The notes below the pieces were generated by a model. The model had not been told where the DNA came from, searched no databases, and saw nothing but the letters and a program-made list of their open reading frames with translations. Source: CATQHD01 sp965243165 (GTDB lineage: Bacteria; Actinomycetota; Acidimicrobiia; Spongiisociales; Spongiisociaceae). From it: DNA of 64,000 bases. Positions 1-8,705 of this stretch are shown here, piece by piece (position 1 is the first letter of the stretch; every line of letters starts with the position of its first letter). The stretch is from positions 620,001-684,000 of the forward strand of contig OZ251535.1 in the NCBI GenBank assembly GCA_965243165.1, in the 5' to 3' direction. The translations under genes and the position numbers were made by a program.

Positions 1-602
1 CTGGAAGTGCGCCCATTGCCGTCTGTGAAGGGGTGGATGTGGGTCAGCCAGGTGTGCAGGACGACGGCCCTGAGGAGGGCTTGGCCGTCTTCGTTGGATG
101 AAGACCATCTATCCCAGTCCTCCATTGCGGACATGACGTCCTGCCAGGAAGCGGGGGGATGGTGCTCTGAGCCTGCGATCCTGACCGGTTGCGAGCGAAA
201 GAGGCCCGCGCCCGGAGCACCGCCGAGGCTCAGGCTGTGCAGCTGTTTCACCTGGTCGAGGGTCGTGGGCGATCTGTCCCGAGCCAGCTCGACCATGCGC
301 TCCAGGGCATTCGACAGGTTGACGGCGTCCTGCGAGTAGGCGGGGTCGTGCCCAGTGATCGTGACGCCCTTCATAACCGCCAACCTGGTTTCTCCCGCGC
401 TCAGGGGGTTGCCCTCGATGGCGTTGGATTCTGCGATCTGGCGGAAGCGGGTGTCGCCGAAGAAGGCGCGCAGAGTTTGCTCGGACAGCTTCCCCTGTGC
501 CCTGAGCATGTCCACGCGTTCCTGGATTTCGGCGGCCTTGTGCCAGACCCATCCGCCTGTGTCCTCGAAGCTGTAAGGACTGCCGCCCAGATCGATAATC
601 AT
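1..602 (-). CDS. Fic family protein, N-terminal part (runs off left edge)
   Basis: Reading the minus strand from the ATG at 602 gives about 200 open codons to the window edge. Fic proteins transfer AMP (or another phosphate-linked group) from a nucleotide to target proteins. The segment ends in the Fic core motif HPFTDGNGRTS, which carries the catalytic His and the phosphate-binding DGNGR loop. About 130 residues earlier is SNAIEGN, which fits the [S/T]xxxE[G/N] inhibitory helix of self-inhibited Fic proteins. The inhibitory helix lies N-terminal to the core, so this would be a class II Fic. Only the residues after the core are missing. The target is unknown. A second, unrelated-looking Fic gene lies at 8706-9893. 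Confidence 0.85.
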   Translation of the reverse strand, partial: MIIDLGGSPYSFEDTGGWVWHKAAEIQERVDMLRAQGKLSEQTLRAFFGDTRFRQIAESNAIEGNPLSAGETRLAVMKGVTITGHDPAYSQDAVNLSNALERMVELARDRSPTTLDQVKQLHSLSLGGAPGAGLFRSQPVRIAGSEHHPPASWQDVMSAMEDWDRWSSSNEDGQALLRAVVLHTWLTHIHPFTDGNGRTS

Positions 603-757
603 CGCCGATGCTCCTGCAATTACCGGCATGGGATGGTACCGGCCCGAGTCCCGCGGGCCGGGCGCCGCGCCGGATCCGGTCGGGGTGCGGCGCTGGCGCC
701 TGTAGGTTCTTCCCCTGAAGTAGAATCCGAGAGGGCGTCCGTTAGGAGGCGGCGGAT

Positions 758-1447
758 ATGGAACGGAGCGAGGTCGAACAGGTTCTGAAGACGGTCGAGG
801 CGCGGCTGGCAGGCGACCCCGCCGCCGGGCTCCGGGGGTCGGGGTTCTGGAAGGCGGTGGCCGCCGCGAAGCGGGACCGGGCGCTGGTCGAGGAGTTCGC
901 CGGCCGGATCGCCGCCGCCGACCGAGAAGCCTTCGAGCGGTGGGCGCTGCTGACCGTTCCGTTCTGGCTGGGCACGGCGGCGGCGTTCATAGGAACCCTG
1001 GCCGGGCTGGCCTTGGTCTGGTTGGCCTACTACACGTCCGACCCGTGGAACGCGCTGTCGCTTCTGGCGGCGGCGGCGGTCCTGCAGCTGTCGACCCACG
1101 GGCCGGCGCACCTGGCGGCGGGGCGGCTGGCCGGAATCCGCTTCACCCATTGGTTCATAGGCAGCCTCAAGCAGATACAGCCGGGGGTGAAGACCGACTA
1201 CGCCTCTTATTTGGCCGCAACTCCGAAGGGCCGGGCGTGGATGCACGCCTCGGGGGCGGTTATGACCAAGATCGTGCCCTTCGCCCTCATCCCGGCCGGG
1301 CTGGCCGCCGAAGTCCCCTCTTGGGCTGTGATCCTGCTGGCGGCGTCCGGCGCCCTCTCGATCTTCACCGACATCGTGTGGTCCACCAGGGTCTCGGACT
1401 GGAAGAAGTTCCGCCGAGAGATGAAGATCGCAGCTACCGCCCGGTGA
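758..1447 (+). CDS. Polytopic membrane protein with a degenerate M50-like motif
   Basis: The protein has 229 residues. The start is set by AGGAGG at 744-749, eight bases before the ATG. Hydrophobic spans lie at about residues 63-92, 95-117 and 160-207. The segment STHGPAHLAAG (His114 and His118) has the spacing of the HExxH zinc motif of site-2 proteases, but Gly replaces the catalytic Glu. An Asp lies in the last membrane span. I infer an M50-like fold that has lost protease activity; an unrelated membrane protein is also possible. The 3' end overlaps the convergent RNase H gene by 14 bp. No substrate or pathway can be named. Confidence 0.7.
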   Translation: MERSEVEQVLKTVEARLAGDPAAGLRGSGFWKAVAAAKRDRALVEEFAGRIAAADREAFERWALLTVPFWLGTAAAFIGTLAGLALVWLAYYTSDPWNALSLLAAAAVLQLSTHGPAHLAAGRLAGIRFTHWFIGSLKQIQPGVKTDYASYLAATPKGRAWMHASGAVMTKIVPFALIPAGLAAEVPSWAVILLAASGALSIFTDIVWSTRVSDWKKFRREMKIAATAR

Positions 1448-1964
1448 CGTCCGGACGGACCGACTGCAGCCAGGCCTGGGACAGGGGCCCGTCTCCTTCC
1501 ATCCCCTCCTGGGTCTGGGCGGCCTCCACCGCCAGCCGGTCGGCGGCGTCGTTCCACTCGTCGCCCCCGTGCCCCTTCACCCAGCGGAAGTACACCCGCC
1601 CCTCTCGGTAGATCTCCACCAGCGGTTCCCAGAGATCGCGGTTGGCCACCGGCTTGCGCCTCGAGTTCTTCCAGCCCTTCGCCAACCATCCCTTCCACCA
1701 GCCGTCGCGGAAGCAGTTGACCACGTAGGTGGAATCGCTGAACACCTTCAGCCGCCCGTCCAGGGTGCGCACCGCGTCCAAGGCGGCCGCCAGCTCCATG
1801 CGTTGGTTGGTGGTGCGGCTCTCCGCTCCGCTCCGGTAGCGCCCGCCCGGGATCACCCAGGCCCATCCACCCGGGCCGGGGTTGCCGGAGCAGGCCCCGT
1901 CGGTGTACACGGTCGTCTGCCTGCCTCTCCGGACCGGCTCGTTGGTTCGTGTTCGCCTCGGCAT
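1434..1964 (-). CDS. rnhA: Ribonuclease HI
   Basis: Ribonuclease HI cleaves the RNA strand of RNA:DNA hybrids, in R-loops and RNA primers. The 176-residue product, starting MPRRTRT at 1964, carries the full acidic site: Asp22 in TDGACSGNPGPGG, Glu57 in QRMELAAAL, Asp77 in SDSTYV and Asp142 in NDAADRLA. The WWKGW basic protrusion typical of the E. coli type is also present. The frame stays open upstream to 2135. However, ATG 1964 gives the usual family length, and the extra residues are low-complexity Arg/Ala sequence without family match. It converges with the membrane gene at 758-1447. Confidence 0.95.
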   Translation of the reverse strand: MPRRTRTNEPVRRGRQTTVYTDGACSGNPGPGGWAWVIPGGRYRSGAESRTTNQRMELAAALDAVRTLDGRLKVFSDSTYVVNCFRDGWWKGWLAKGWKNSRRKPVANRDLWEPLVEIYREGRVYFRWVKGHGGDEWNDAADRLAVEAAQTQEGMEGDGPLSQAWLQSVRPDVTGR

Positions 1965-2137
1965 GCGGCCTCTCTCTTGCGTTCTCGTACTCGCCGCCGC
2001 CAATGATTGCATCTCCGGGGCCGGCATGCGGCCCCGGAGCCGCCTTTGCGCCCGGTCCGCGAAAAATTCTTGGGCGCTTGCGGGTTTTCGATTCGGGCGG
2101 GTAGCGTCAGGCGGGTCTAGAAGGAGGCAGAGCAATC

Positions 2138-2899
2138 ATGGAGCTGACAGGAGCATCGGCGGTCGTTACCGGCGGGGCGTCGGGACTGGGGGCGGCGGCG
2201 GCGCGGGCGCTGGCCGGGGCCGGGATGAAGGTCGCCGTCCTCGACCTCGCGGATGAGCTGGGGTCGGCCGTGGCCGAGGAGCTGGGCGGGGAGTTCGTCC
2301 ACTGCGATGTAACCAGCGAGGACGACGTCGCGGCCGGGGTGGCGGCGGCGGTGCGGATGGGCGAGCTGCGGGCGGTGGTGAACTGCGCCGGGATCGGGTT
2401 CGTCCGGCGGACCCTGGACCGGGAGGGAAACCCCCATGACCTGGCTTCGTTCCGCCGGGTGATCGAGATCAACCTGATCGGCACCTTCAACACCACCCGC
2501 ACCGCCGCCGCGGCCATGTCCGCAAACCAACCCGGCCCCCACAACGACCGGGGCGCCGTGGTCAACGTGGCGTCGGTGGCGGCCTTCGACGGACAGATCG
2601 GCCAGCCCGCCTACTCCGCTTCGAAGGCGGGCGTGGCGGGGATGACCCTGCCCCTCGCCCGCGACCTGTCGGTGATCGGGGTGCGGGTCAACGCCATTGC
2701 TCCAGGGGTCATGGACACGCCCATGTTGGCGGAACTGCCCGAGGCCGCCAAGGAGTCGCTGGCCGGCCAGGTGCTCCACCCCCAACGCTTGGGCCGACCC
2801 GAAGAGTTCGCCGAGCTGGTGATGTTCCTCGTCGCCCATCGTTACATGAACGGCGAGACCGTCCGCATGGACGGCGGCATCAGGATGGGCGCCCGATAG
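2138..2899 (+). CDS. Short-chain dehydrogenase, 3-hydroxyacyl-CoA dehydrogenase type II-like
   Basis: This 253-residue classical SDR has the nucleotide-binding motif TGGASGLG (residues 11-18), NCAG (82-85), Asn112, Ser146 and the YSASK catalytic pair (Tyr159, Lys163). The overall sequence, including the segment INLIGTFNTTRTAAAAM and the C-terminal RMDGGIRM, resembles the HSD17B10/3-hydroxy-2-methylbutyryl-CoA dehydrogenase group. A role in fatty acid or branched-chain amino acid oxidation with NAD is therefore likely but inferred. AAGGAGG lies about 11 bases before the ATG. SDR substrate calls from sequence alone are uncertain. Confidence 0.85.
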   Translation: MELTGASAVVTGGASGLGAAAARALAGAGMKVAVLDLADELGSAVAEELGGEFVHCDVTSEDDVAAGVAAAVRMGELRAVVNCAGIGFVRRTLDREGNPHDLASFRRVIEINLIGTFNTTRTAAAAMSANQPGPHNDRGAVVNVASVAAFDGQIGQPAYSASKAGVAGMTLPLARDLSVIGVRVNAIAPGVMDTPMLAELPEAAKESLAGQVLHPQRLGRPEEFAELVMFLVAHRYMNGETVRMDGGIRMGAR

Positions 2900-2947
2900 A
2901 AACGGGCGGTTGGGTAAGCTGACGGTGCAAGAAGGGGCAGGGTTGGC

Positions 2948-3559
2948 ATGGGACGGGTGTTCATCTATTGGGACAACTCCAATATCTTCATCAGCGCCCG
3001 GGATGCGGCGGTCGAACGGGAAGGCCCGGACGCCCGTCACCGGGTGCGCATCAACTTCCGGAGCATGCTGGAGCTGGCCCGGGCCGGGCGGTCCGTCCAG
3101 CGGGCGGTGGCTGTCGGTTCGGTCCCGCCCGAGTTGCGGCACGTCTGGAACCGGTTGGAAGCCGAAGGAGTCACGGTTCAACTGCTTGAACGCGGAGCGC
3201 TGGGGGGTCGAGAGCAGAGTGTGGACTCCGTCTTGCAGGTGGAGATGCTGCGCGATGGATACGATCACAACGGGGATCCGGGGATCGCGGTGTTGCTCAC
3301 CGGCGACGGCGCCGGTTTCCTGGACGGGGCGGGTTTCCACGCCGATCTGGAGCGCATGCACAGGCGGGGCTGGCGCGTCGAGGTCATCTCGTGGCGGCAC
3401 AGTTGCAGCAACCGGATGCGGAAATGGGCCGAGCGCAACGGAAAGTTCATCGCCTTGGACGACTTCTACGACAGCGTCACCTTCTTGGAGCCGCCCGAGC
3501 CCGGTCGTCCGTTCGCCGACCCGCGCCATCCGGCCCCCCTCGACCTCGGCAGGCGCTGA
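2948..3559 (+). CDS. NYN domain protein (PIN-like RNase fold)
   Basis: The 203-residue protein begins with VFIYWDNSNIFISA, the hallmark first strand and acidic residue of NYN/LabA (DUF88) domains. It contains later conserved acidic positions in VDSVLQVEMLRD and LTGDGAGFLD. NYN proteins are PIN-fold nucleases thought to act on RNA, so an RNA-processing or degradation role is inferred. ATG 2948 has an upstream GGGGCAGGG stretch as a weak ribosome site. It follows the SDR by 48 bp and may be cotranscribed. The last ~30 residues are Pro/Arg-rich and probably disordered. Confidence 0.85.
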   Translation: MGRVFIYWDNSNIFISARDAAVEREGPDARHRVRINFRSMLELARAGRSVQRAVAVGSVPPELRHVWNRLEAEGVTVQLLERGALGGREQSVDSVLQVEMLRDGYDHNGDPGIAVLLTGDGAGFLDGAGFHADLERMHRRGWRVEVISWRHSCSNRMRKWAERNGKFIALDDFYDSVTFLEPPEPGRPFADPRHPAPLDLGRR

Positions 3560-3598
3560 CGGCGGTCCGGCAAGGGGCCGCCCCCTGGCGCCCTGCCC

Positions 3599-3982
3599 GT
3601 GAGCGGCTCTACTCGATATGGAGGTGGAAACATTCCAACCAATAGAGGATCCCTGACTTGTTGGCCCCCGAGGGTCGAGGACATACCGCGTGAGATCCTT
3701 CAACAGGTCCTGGACGAGGCCCGTGAGGGTCTTGTCGCCGACCTTCCCGAAGGATATCGGCTGGTCGACGGGCAGGTTTGCCGAACGCGAGCAGACGCAC
3801 CCGACCGAATTTCGATACCGGGCGTGAACGGGCTGATAGAGCTGCGCAACATTCCCTGCGGCGCCCGCCCGAACTCGGCTCCAAAAAACCGTAACCGCCC
3901 CAAAACCCCATCTCAGGAGCATCCAACCAGCCGCCAACCCCAGCCAACCCCGCCCAAACCAAAACCGATGGATTCAGGTTGA
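3599..3982 (+). CDS. Hypothetical protein, weakly supported
   Basis: A GTG-started frame of 127 codons. Its middle part (VEDIPREILQQVLDEAREGL... through IPGVNGLIELRNI) looks like ordinary protein with amphipathic helix character. The last ~40 residues are Pro/Lys/Asn-rich and may be intergenic DNA read as protein. I recognise no family. A minus-strand frame over the same bases (3609-4022) is also open, so the coding strand is not certain. It could be a decayed gene remnant next to the dispersed repeat at 4050. Confidence 0.3.
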   Translation: MSGSTRYGGGNIPTNRGSLTCWPPRVEDIPREILQQVLDEAREGLVADLPEGYRLVDGQVCRTRADAPDRISIPGVNGLIELRNIPCGARPNSAPKNRNRPKTPSQEHPTSRQPQPTPPKPKPMDSG

Positions 3983-4049
3983 GTTTGGAATGAGGCGTGC
4001 GGCGGGAGGCTGTCATGAACACGCTTCCGACCCTGACCCTCCCTGGATA

Positions 4050-4345
4050 TGAGCCTCCCGGGTGAGGCCGGAGGATCGAAGCGTCGAGTCCGCCGAAATG
4101 TTATTCGAACATACGTACCCCTTGCCGGAAGCCCCAGAATTTGGTATACCTATTGGGCTGATGCACAAACACCGCCGCGAGTTCTGGAGAGGGCGGCGGT
4201 CAGAGACGGATTCCGTTCGTTCCGGCCCCGTCGGGCCGGGGGCGGCCTCGTGCGGCCCGGCGGATTTTCGTTCAAGGAGGCGGCGGCGGGGGATGGGCCC
4301 GGGTTTGCCGGCGGTGGGGGCCGATTTTCGCGGTCTTGGGGGCGT
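4050..4345 (+). repeat. Dispersed structured repeat family I, copy A
   Basis: About 300 bp conserved with copies at 38013-38312 and 41221-41525 (both inverted) and a partial copy at 21868-21960. The best-conserved core is TTGGTATACCTATTGGGCTG, followed by an 8-bp stem ACCGCCGC/GCGGCGGT and a stem CCGGCCC/GGGCCGG whose loop differs between copies. It fills most of the gap between the convergent ends around 3982 and 4432. Reading frames across it are not conserved between copies, so I treat it as non-coding. Confidence 0.8.
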
Positions 4346-4431
4346 TTGGGTATGGAATTGAACTCCAACCATGTTGTCCGTGGATCTTGTCTGGTGTTGC
4401 GCGAGGTTCTTGTCTGGGTAACCTTGGTAGG

Positions 4432-6270
4432 TCATCCGGGGCGGGCGGCCGCCTCCGTTGCGCCCCGCTCCCAGGCTTCGTAGAGCCGCCCGTACACCCC
4501 TCCTTCGGCGATCAGGTCCTCATGGACGCCGTCCTGGACCACCCGGCCTTGGTCGTAGACCAGCACCCGGTCGGCCTTCTCCGCAGTGGAGAGCCGGTGG
4601 GCGATGGTGATTACGGTCCGCCCTTGGGCCAGATCCTCCAGCGCCCTCGAGATGCGCACCTCCGTGAAGGGGTCAACGGCCGAGGTGGCCTCGTCCAGGA
4701 TCAGCAGGTCAGGGTCGGAGATCGCGGCCCGGGCCAGGGTGACCAGCTGGCGCTCCCCCACCGAGAGGGCCGAGCCCCGTTCGCCCACCTGGGTGTCCAG
4801 GCCGAGGCTCAGCTCGGCCAGCCACCCCGCCAGCCCCAGCCGGGAGAAGGCCGCCTCGACCTCTTCCCGCGAAGCGCCGGGGCGGCCCATCTGCACGTTC
4901 TCGAAGATCGACCCCCGGAACAGCGCTCCGTCTTGGGGGACCATCACCACCCGCCGCCGCAGCGACCAGAACCGGATGCGGGCCGCCGCCGTCCCCCCCA
5001 GCAGCACCCGCCCCGAAGTCGGGTCCATGAGCCGGGCGGCCAGCTTGGCGAAGGTGGTCTTGCCCGAGCCGGTCTGCCCCACCACCGCCGCATGGGTGCG
5101 GGGGGCGAGCTCCAAGTCCACGTCGGTGAGCGCCGCCGCGCCGGACGCCTCACTGGCCCTCTCGCCCGGAACCGGATACCGGAACGACACCCCCTCGAAC
5201 CTGACCCCCAACGGCCCCTGGGGCAGGTCCACCCCGTCTGCGCCCGGGTCGGCCACGTCGGGGGGGATGTCCAACACGTCGAGCACCCTCCGCCACCCGG
5301 CTACGGCCGTCTGCGCCTCGTTGACCGCCTCGCCGAACACCTGCACCGGCTGGATGAACAGCTGCACCAGGAACAAGAAAGCCACCACCGTGCCGATGGA
5401 GGCGGCGCCGTCCATGATCAGGACCGCCCCCACTACCACCACCGCTGCGATCACCGTCGAAGTGAGCATCTCGCTGACCCCGGAGAACCCCGACGATATG
5501 CCGCCCGCCCGGGAGGCCGAGCTGCGGTAGTCCTCGATGGCTTCGTCCAGCTGGCCCCGGGTCCGCCTTTCGATTCCGTAGGCCCGGATCACCGGCGCTC
5601 CGACCACCGCCTCGGCCAGGGCGCCCAGCATCACGCCCAGCTTCTCCCTCGCCTTCAGGTAGGCGGCGGCCAGCCGGGTCTGGAACCAGCGGATGGCGTA
5701 GAGCATCAGCGGCAGGGCGGCCATCACGGTCAGGAACAGCTGCCATGAGTAGATGCCCATCACCGCCGCCGCCATCAGCGCCTGCCCGGAGTTCACGATG
5801 ATCATCAGCCCGGCCCACTGCATGAAGCGGCTGATCTGATCCACATCGGACGTAACCCGCGCCACCAGCACCCCCCGTTGCTCCGAGGCCTGATGGAGCA
5901 TCGACAGGTCGTGGATGTGGCGGAAGGCCCGGATCCGCAGACCCGCCAGCGAAGCCTCCGACACCCGGGCCAGGCGCAGATGCATCAGCCCGGTGGCCCA
6001 GGCGGTGATCAGCACGGCCAGCATGGCGAACCCGACCATCCATCCGACCAGGCCTAGGTCGATCCCGGCGCCGGTCAGGCCCCGGTCCAGCACCTGCTGG
6101 ATGGCGATCGGGATGATCACCCGCCCGGCCGTGGCTACCAGGGCCAGCCCGAGGCTGAAGCCCAGGCCCCGCCGCAGCTCCGGCGCCAGGCTCAACCCCC
6201 TCCGCACGGTTTCCCACGCGCGGACTGCGGAGCGGTCGGGCCGCTTGCGGCGGTTCCGCAGGAGGGTCAC
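4432..6270 (-). CDS. ABC exporter half-transporter, catalytically complete subunit
   Basis: The protein has 612 residues: an N-terminal six-helix exporter membrane domain (about residues 30-330) followed by a nucleotide-binding domain. Walker A is GQTGSGKTT, the signature is LSVGERQ, Walker B with catalytic Glu is LLILDEATSAVD, and the H-loop is IAHRLST. The start GTG 6270 overlaps the stop of the upstream ABC gene in the sequence GTGA, so the two are translationally coupled. Together they form a heterodimeric MsbA/MDR-type exporter like the mycobacterial Rv1272c/Rv1273c pair. This subunit supplies the intact Glu and His. The substrate is unknown; lipid or drug export is plausible. Confidence 0.92.
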   Translation of the reverse strand: MTLLRNRRKRPDRSAVRAWETVRRGLSLAPELRRGLGFSLGLALVATAGRVIIPIAIQQVLDRGLTGAGIDLGLVGWMVGFAMLAVLITAWATGLMHLRLARVSEASLAGLRIRAFRHIHDLSMLHQASEQRGVLVARVTSDVDQISRFMQWAGLMIIVNSGQALMAAAVMGIYSWQLFLTVMAALPLMLYAIRWFQTRLAAAYLKAREKLGVMLGALAEAVVGAPVIRAYGIERRTRGQLDEAIEDYRSSASRAGGISSGFSGVSEMLTSTVIAAVVVVGAVLIMDGAASIGTVVAFLFLVQLFIQPVQVFGEAVNEAQTAVAGWRRVLDVLDIPPDVADPGADGVDLPQGPLGVRFEGVSFRYPVPGERASEASGAAALTDVDLELAPRTHAAVVGQTGSGKTTFAKLAARLMDPTSGRVLLGGTAAARIRFWSLRRRVVMVPQDGALFRGSIFENVQMGRPGASREEVEAAFSRLGLAGWLAELSLGLDTQVGERGSALSVGERQLVTLARAAISDPDLLILDEATSAVDPFTEVRISRALEDLAQGRTVITIAHRLSTAEKADRVLVYDQGRVVQDGVHEDLIAEGGVYGRLYEAWERGATEAAARPG

Positions 6271-8177
6271 CGCCGGGCCTCGTATTCTTCGAGGAGGTCC
6301 GCGTTGTCGGGTAGCGTCTCGTATATCTCGTAGGCGTCGATCAGCGCCGCGTAGGAGGGGAGGGCCTGGTAGAGCTCGTCGTGGGTTCCCCGGCCTGCGA
6401 TCCGGCCCTCCTCGATGAAGATGACCTCGTCGGCGGGGATGATCGAAGCCCGCCGGTAGGCGACCATCACGATCGTGGCGTCGAGGCCGGCCAGCCCGTC
6501 GAGGATCGCCTGCTCGACCTCCGGGTCCACGGCCGAGGCGGCGTCGTCCAGCACCAGCAGACGGGGCCGGCGAATGAGGGCCCGGGCCAGGGCGATCCGC
6601 TGGCGCTGGCCGCCGGACAGGTTGGCCCCCCGTTCGCCCAGCAGGGTGTCGTATCCGTCGGCCAGCTCGGAGATGAACCCGTCGGCCTGGGCCAGGCGGG
6701 CGGCGGCCGCCACCTCCTCCTCCCCGTATCCGCCGCCGAGGGTGATGTTGTCCCTGACCGTGGTGTTGAAGAGGAAGGGCTCCTGGAAGACCAGGGCCGC
6801 CGCCCCGCGGAGGGCCGGGCGGGACAACTCGGGGAGGGGGGTTCCGTCGAGCCGGACGGCGCCCGAGTCGGGGTCGAACAAGCGCACGAGCAGCTGCGCC
6901 ACGGTGGATTTGCCTGCGCCGGTGGGCCCCGCCAGCGCCACCTTCCTGGCCGGCGCCGCCTCGAAGGTGATCGACTCGACCCCCCGGCGGTCTCCATCGG
7001 CGCCGGAGGCTTGCGGGCGCTCGGGGGCCGGCGGAGGGCGGGAGCGGGCGCCGCCGAGGTCCTCCAGCTTCGTTTGGGGATGCAGGTAGGACACGGCCCG
7101 GGCTTCGGCCTGCGCCCCCCCCTCCCCGGACGGATTCTCCCCGCCGTAGGCGACCGTCCGGCGTTCCGTCAGCACCGCTTCGATCCGGTCCAGCCCCACC
7201 GCGCCCATGGGAAGCTGGGCCAGCAGCCAGGTGAACACCCGCATCGGCAGGGTGATCAGCCGGAACAGGTAGGCGAAGGTGACCAGGGTGCCGGTGGTCA
7301 TCAGGCCCTGATCCACCCTCCAGGCCCCCACCCCCACCACCGCCAGCACCCCGACGATCGGCAGCGCCTCCATGATCGGGTCGAAGACCGCCCGCAGTTT
7401 CCCTATCTCCACCATGTTGCGGCGGAGCCGGTCCGCCAGCGTTCCGAACCGGCCCACCTCGGCTTCCTCGCGCCCCAGGGTCTTGACTACCAGCGCCGCG
7501 TCGAACGACTCGTGGGCCACCTCCGACACCTCGGCCCTGGTCCGCTGGGCGGCGGCGGCGGCGATGCGCATCTTCCGTTGGTAGAAGTGGTTGTTGACCA
7601 TGATGGCCGGGATGACGGCGAAGCCGACCAGCGCCAGGAAAGGGTCGGTTATCAGGAGCAGCACCGAGGTAACGGCCAGCATCACCAACACTCCGAAGGC
7701 CATGGGGAGGGGCGCGGCGATGTTGGCCGCGGCTTCCACATCGGAGTGGATGTTGGACAGCAGCTGCCCGGTCGGATGCCGCCGGTGCCACTCGATCGGC
7801 AGCTCCAGGTAGCGGTTGGTGACGTCCAGCCGGTCCTTCTGTTCCAACCGGTACTGCGCCCGGTAGGCGCCGTAACGGCGCAGGGCGATGCCGATCCCTT
7901 TGGCCGCCCCCACCCCGGCCAGGGCCAAGGCCGCCGCAGTCAGGGCGGCGGCGGCTGCTTCCCCTTCCCGGGCGGCGGGCACCAGCACCGAGTCGGTGGC
8001 CCAGCCGATCAGGTAGGAGGAGACGATCGTTCCCGCCGCGTAGAGGGTGGTGGCGGCGAACCCCACCCCGAACTCCCAGGGGGCCCGGCGCAGCTGGCGG
8101 TAGATCAGCTCGGCCCCGCGGCCCATCATCTTCCGCTCGGACTGGCGCGCCTCGTCGAGGACGGCGTTGCTGCTCAT
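6267..8177 (-). CDS. ABC exporter half-transporter, degenerate-site subunit
   Basis: This 636-residue exporter protein has a transmembrane domain to about residue 330. A long Pro/Arg-rich linker (about 345-400) follows, and then the nucleotide-binding domain. Walker A (GPTGAGKST) and signature (LSGGQRQRIALARAL) are normal. Walker B reads LLVLDDAASAVD, with Asp in place of the catalytic Glu, and the H-loop reads VAYRRAS, with Tyr in place of His. That is the usual pattern of the non-hydrolysing site in heterodimeric exporters. It is the first gene of the pair, and its stop overlaps the start of the partner at 6270. Confidence 0.92.
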   Translation of the reverse strand: MSSNAVLDEARQSERKMMGRGAELIYRQLRRAPWEFGVGFAATTLYAAGTIVSSYLIGWATDSVLVPAAREGEAAAAALTAAALALAGVGAAKGIGIALRRYGAYRAQYRLEQKDRLDVTNRYLELPIEWHRRHPTGQLLSNIHSDVEAAANIAAPLPMAFGVLVMLAVTSVLLLITDPFLALVGFAVIPAIMVNNHFYQRKMRIAAAAAQRTRAEVSEVAHESFDAALVVKTLGREEAEVGRFGTLADRLRRNMVEIGKLRAVFDPIMEALPIVGVLAVVGVGAWRVDQGLMTTGTLVTFAYLFRLITLPMRVFTWLLAQLPMGAVGLDRIEAVLTERRTVAYGGENPSGEGGAQAEARAVSYLHPQTKLEDLGGARSRPPPAPERPQASGADGDRRGVESITFEAAPARKVALAGPTGAGKSTVAQLLVRLFDPDSGAVRLDGTPLPELSRPALRGAAALVFQEPFLFNTTVRDNITLGGGYGEEEVAAAARLAQADGFISELADGYDTLLGERGANLSGGQRQRIALARALIRRPRLLVLDDAASAVDPEVEQAILDGLAGLDATIVMVAYRRASIIPADEVIFIEEGRIAGRGTHDELYQALPSYAALIDAYEIYETLPDNADLLEEYEARR

Positions 8178-8189
8178 GAGGCGTCAACC

Positions 8190-8475
8190 CTGATAGTTCA
8201 TGCCCCCGCGGGCGGAGCGTCCGCCTGCGTGAGCTCGCCGGTCTGTCCGTTCCGGCGCCCGCGCCGATGCGGCTCACCTCCCGGGCAGCGTCTCCGATTC
8301 GGGGCTGACAGTTGCCTCATTTCCGATGATCCCATCCCAGAGCGTTGATCACATGCACTTCCATTGCCTCCGGCCATCATCCTCGCGGCGTCATCATGTC
8401 GAAATCTGATAGTTCATGCCCCGGCGGGCGGGGCACCCCCGCCGCACGAGTTTACCGGCCTCCTGCTCCGGTACT
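8190..8475. repeat. Imperfect local duplication upstream of the ABC operon
   Basis: Two stretches beginning CTGATAGTTCATGCCCC, at about 8190 and 8408, continue with related GC-rich text and end near GCGCC. They are imperfect direct copies of ~65 bp about 215 bp apart. The second runs straight into repeat family II at 8484. No gene is visible between 8178 and 8483. Confidence 0.45.
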
Positions 8476-8483
8476 CGCGCCGG

Positions 8484-8612
8484 CCCCGATAATTCACGAG
8501 AGCGGGGGCGGGCAACTGAAATACGCGCCCGCACCCTTCTGAACTGGGGGAACACAGGGAAGTAACTTCTGATCAGAGATGGGGCATTCACCAACCGATG
8601 AAAGCCGCCGCT
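8484..8612 (+). repeat. Dispersed repeat family II, copy a
   Basis: The repeat is ~125 bp, beginning CCCCGATAATTCACGAGAG and ending near TTCACCAACCGATGAAAGCC. Copies lie at 30982-31112 and 44771-44893. The end forms a short TTCACC/GGTGAA-like stem. A conserved internal segment, ACTTCTGATCAGA, is palindromic in two of the three copies. No coding frame is conserved. All three copies lie beside gene ends. Confidence 0.7.
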
Positions 8613-8705
8613 TCGGGGTCTGGGATGTACAGGCTGACGAACCGGCGCGGGCGGCGCCCGCCCCGCGTGGACAAGAACAATCGGGGTTGATCGGGGTCGA
8701 GGCGT

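Noticed and set aside
2117..3937. Long minus-strand open frame opposite the SDR and NYN genes
   Set aside because: His/Arg/Gly-rich text without family match. It exists because the opposite strand codes with GC-rich third positions.
4062..4361. Peptide frame MRPEDRSVESAEMLFEHTYP inside repeat family I
   Set aside because: A similar frame occurs in the inverted copy at 38013-38312 but is interrupted in the copy at 41221-41525, so coding is not supported.
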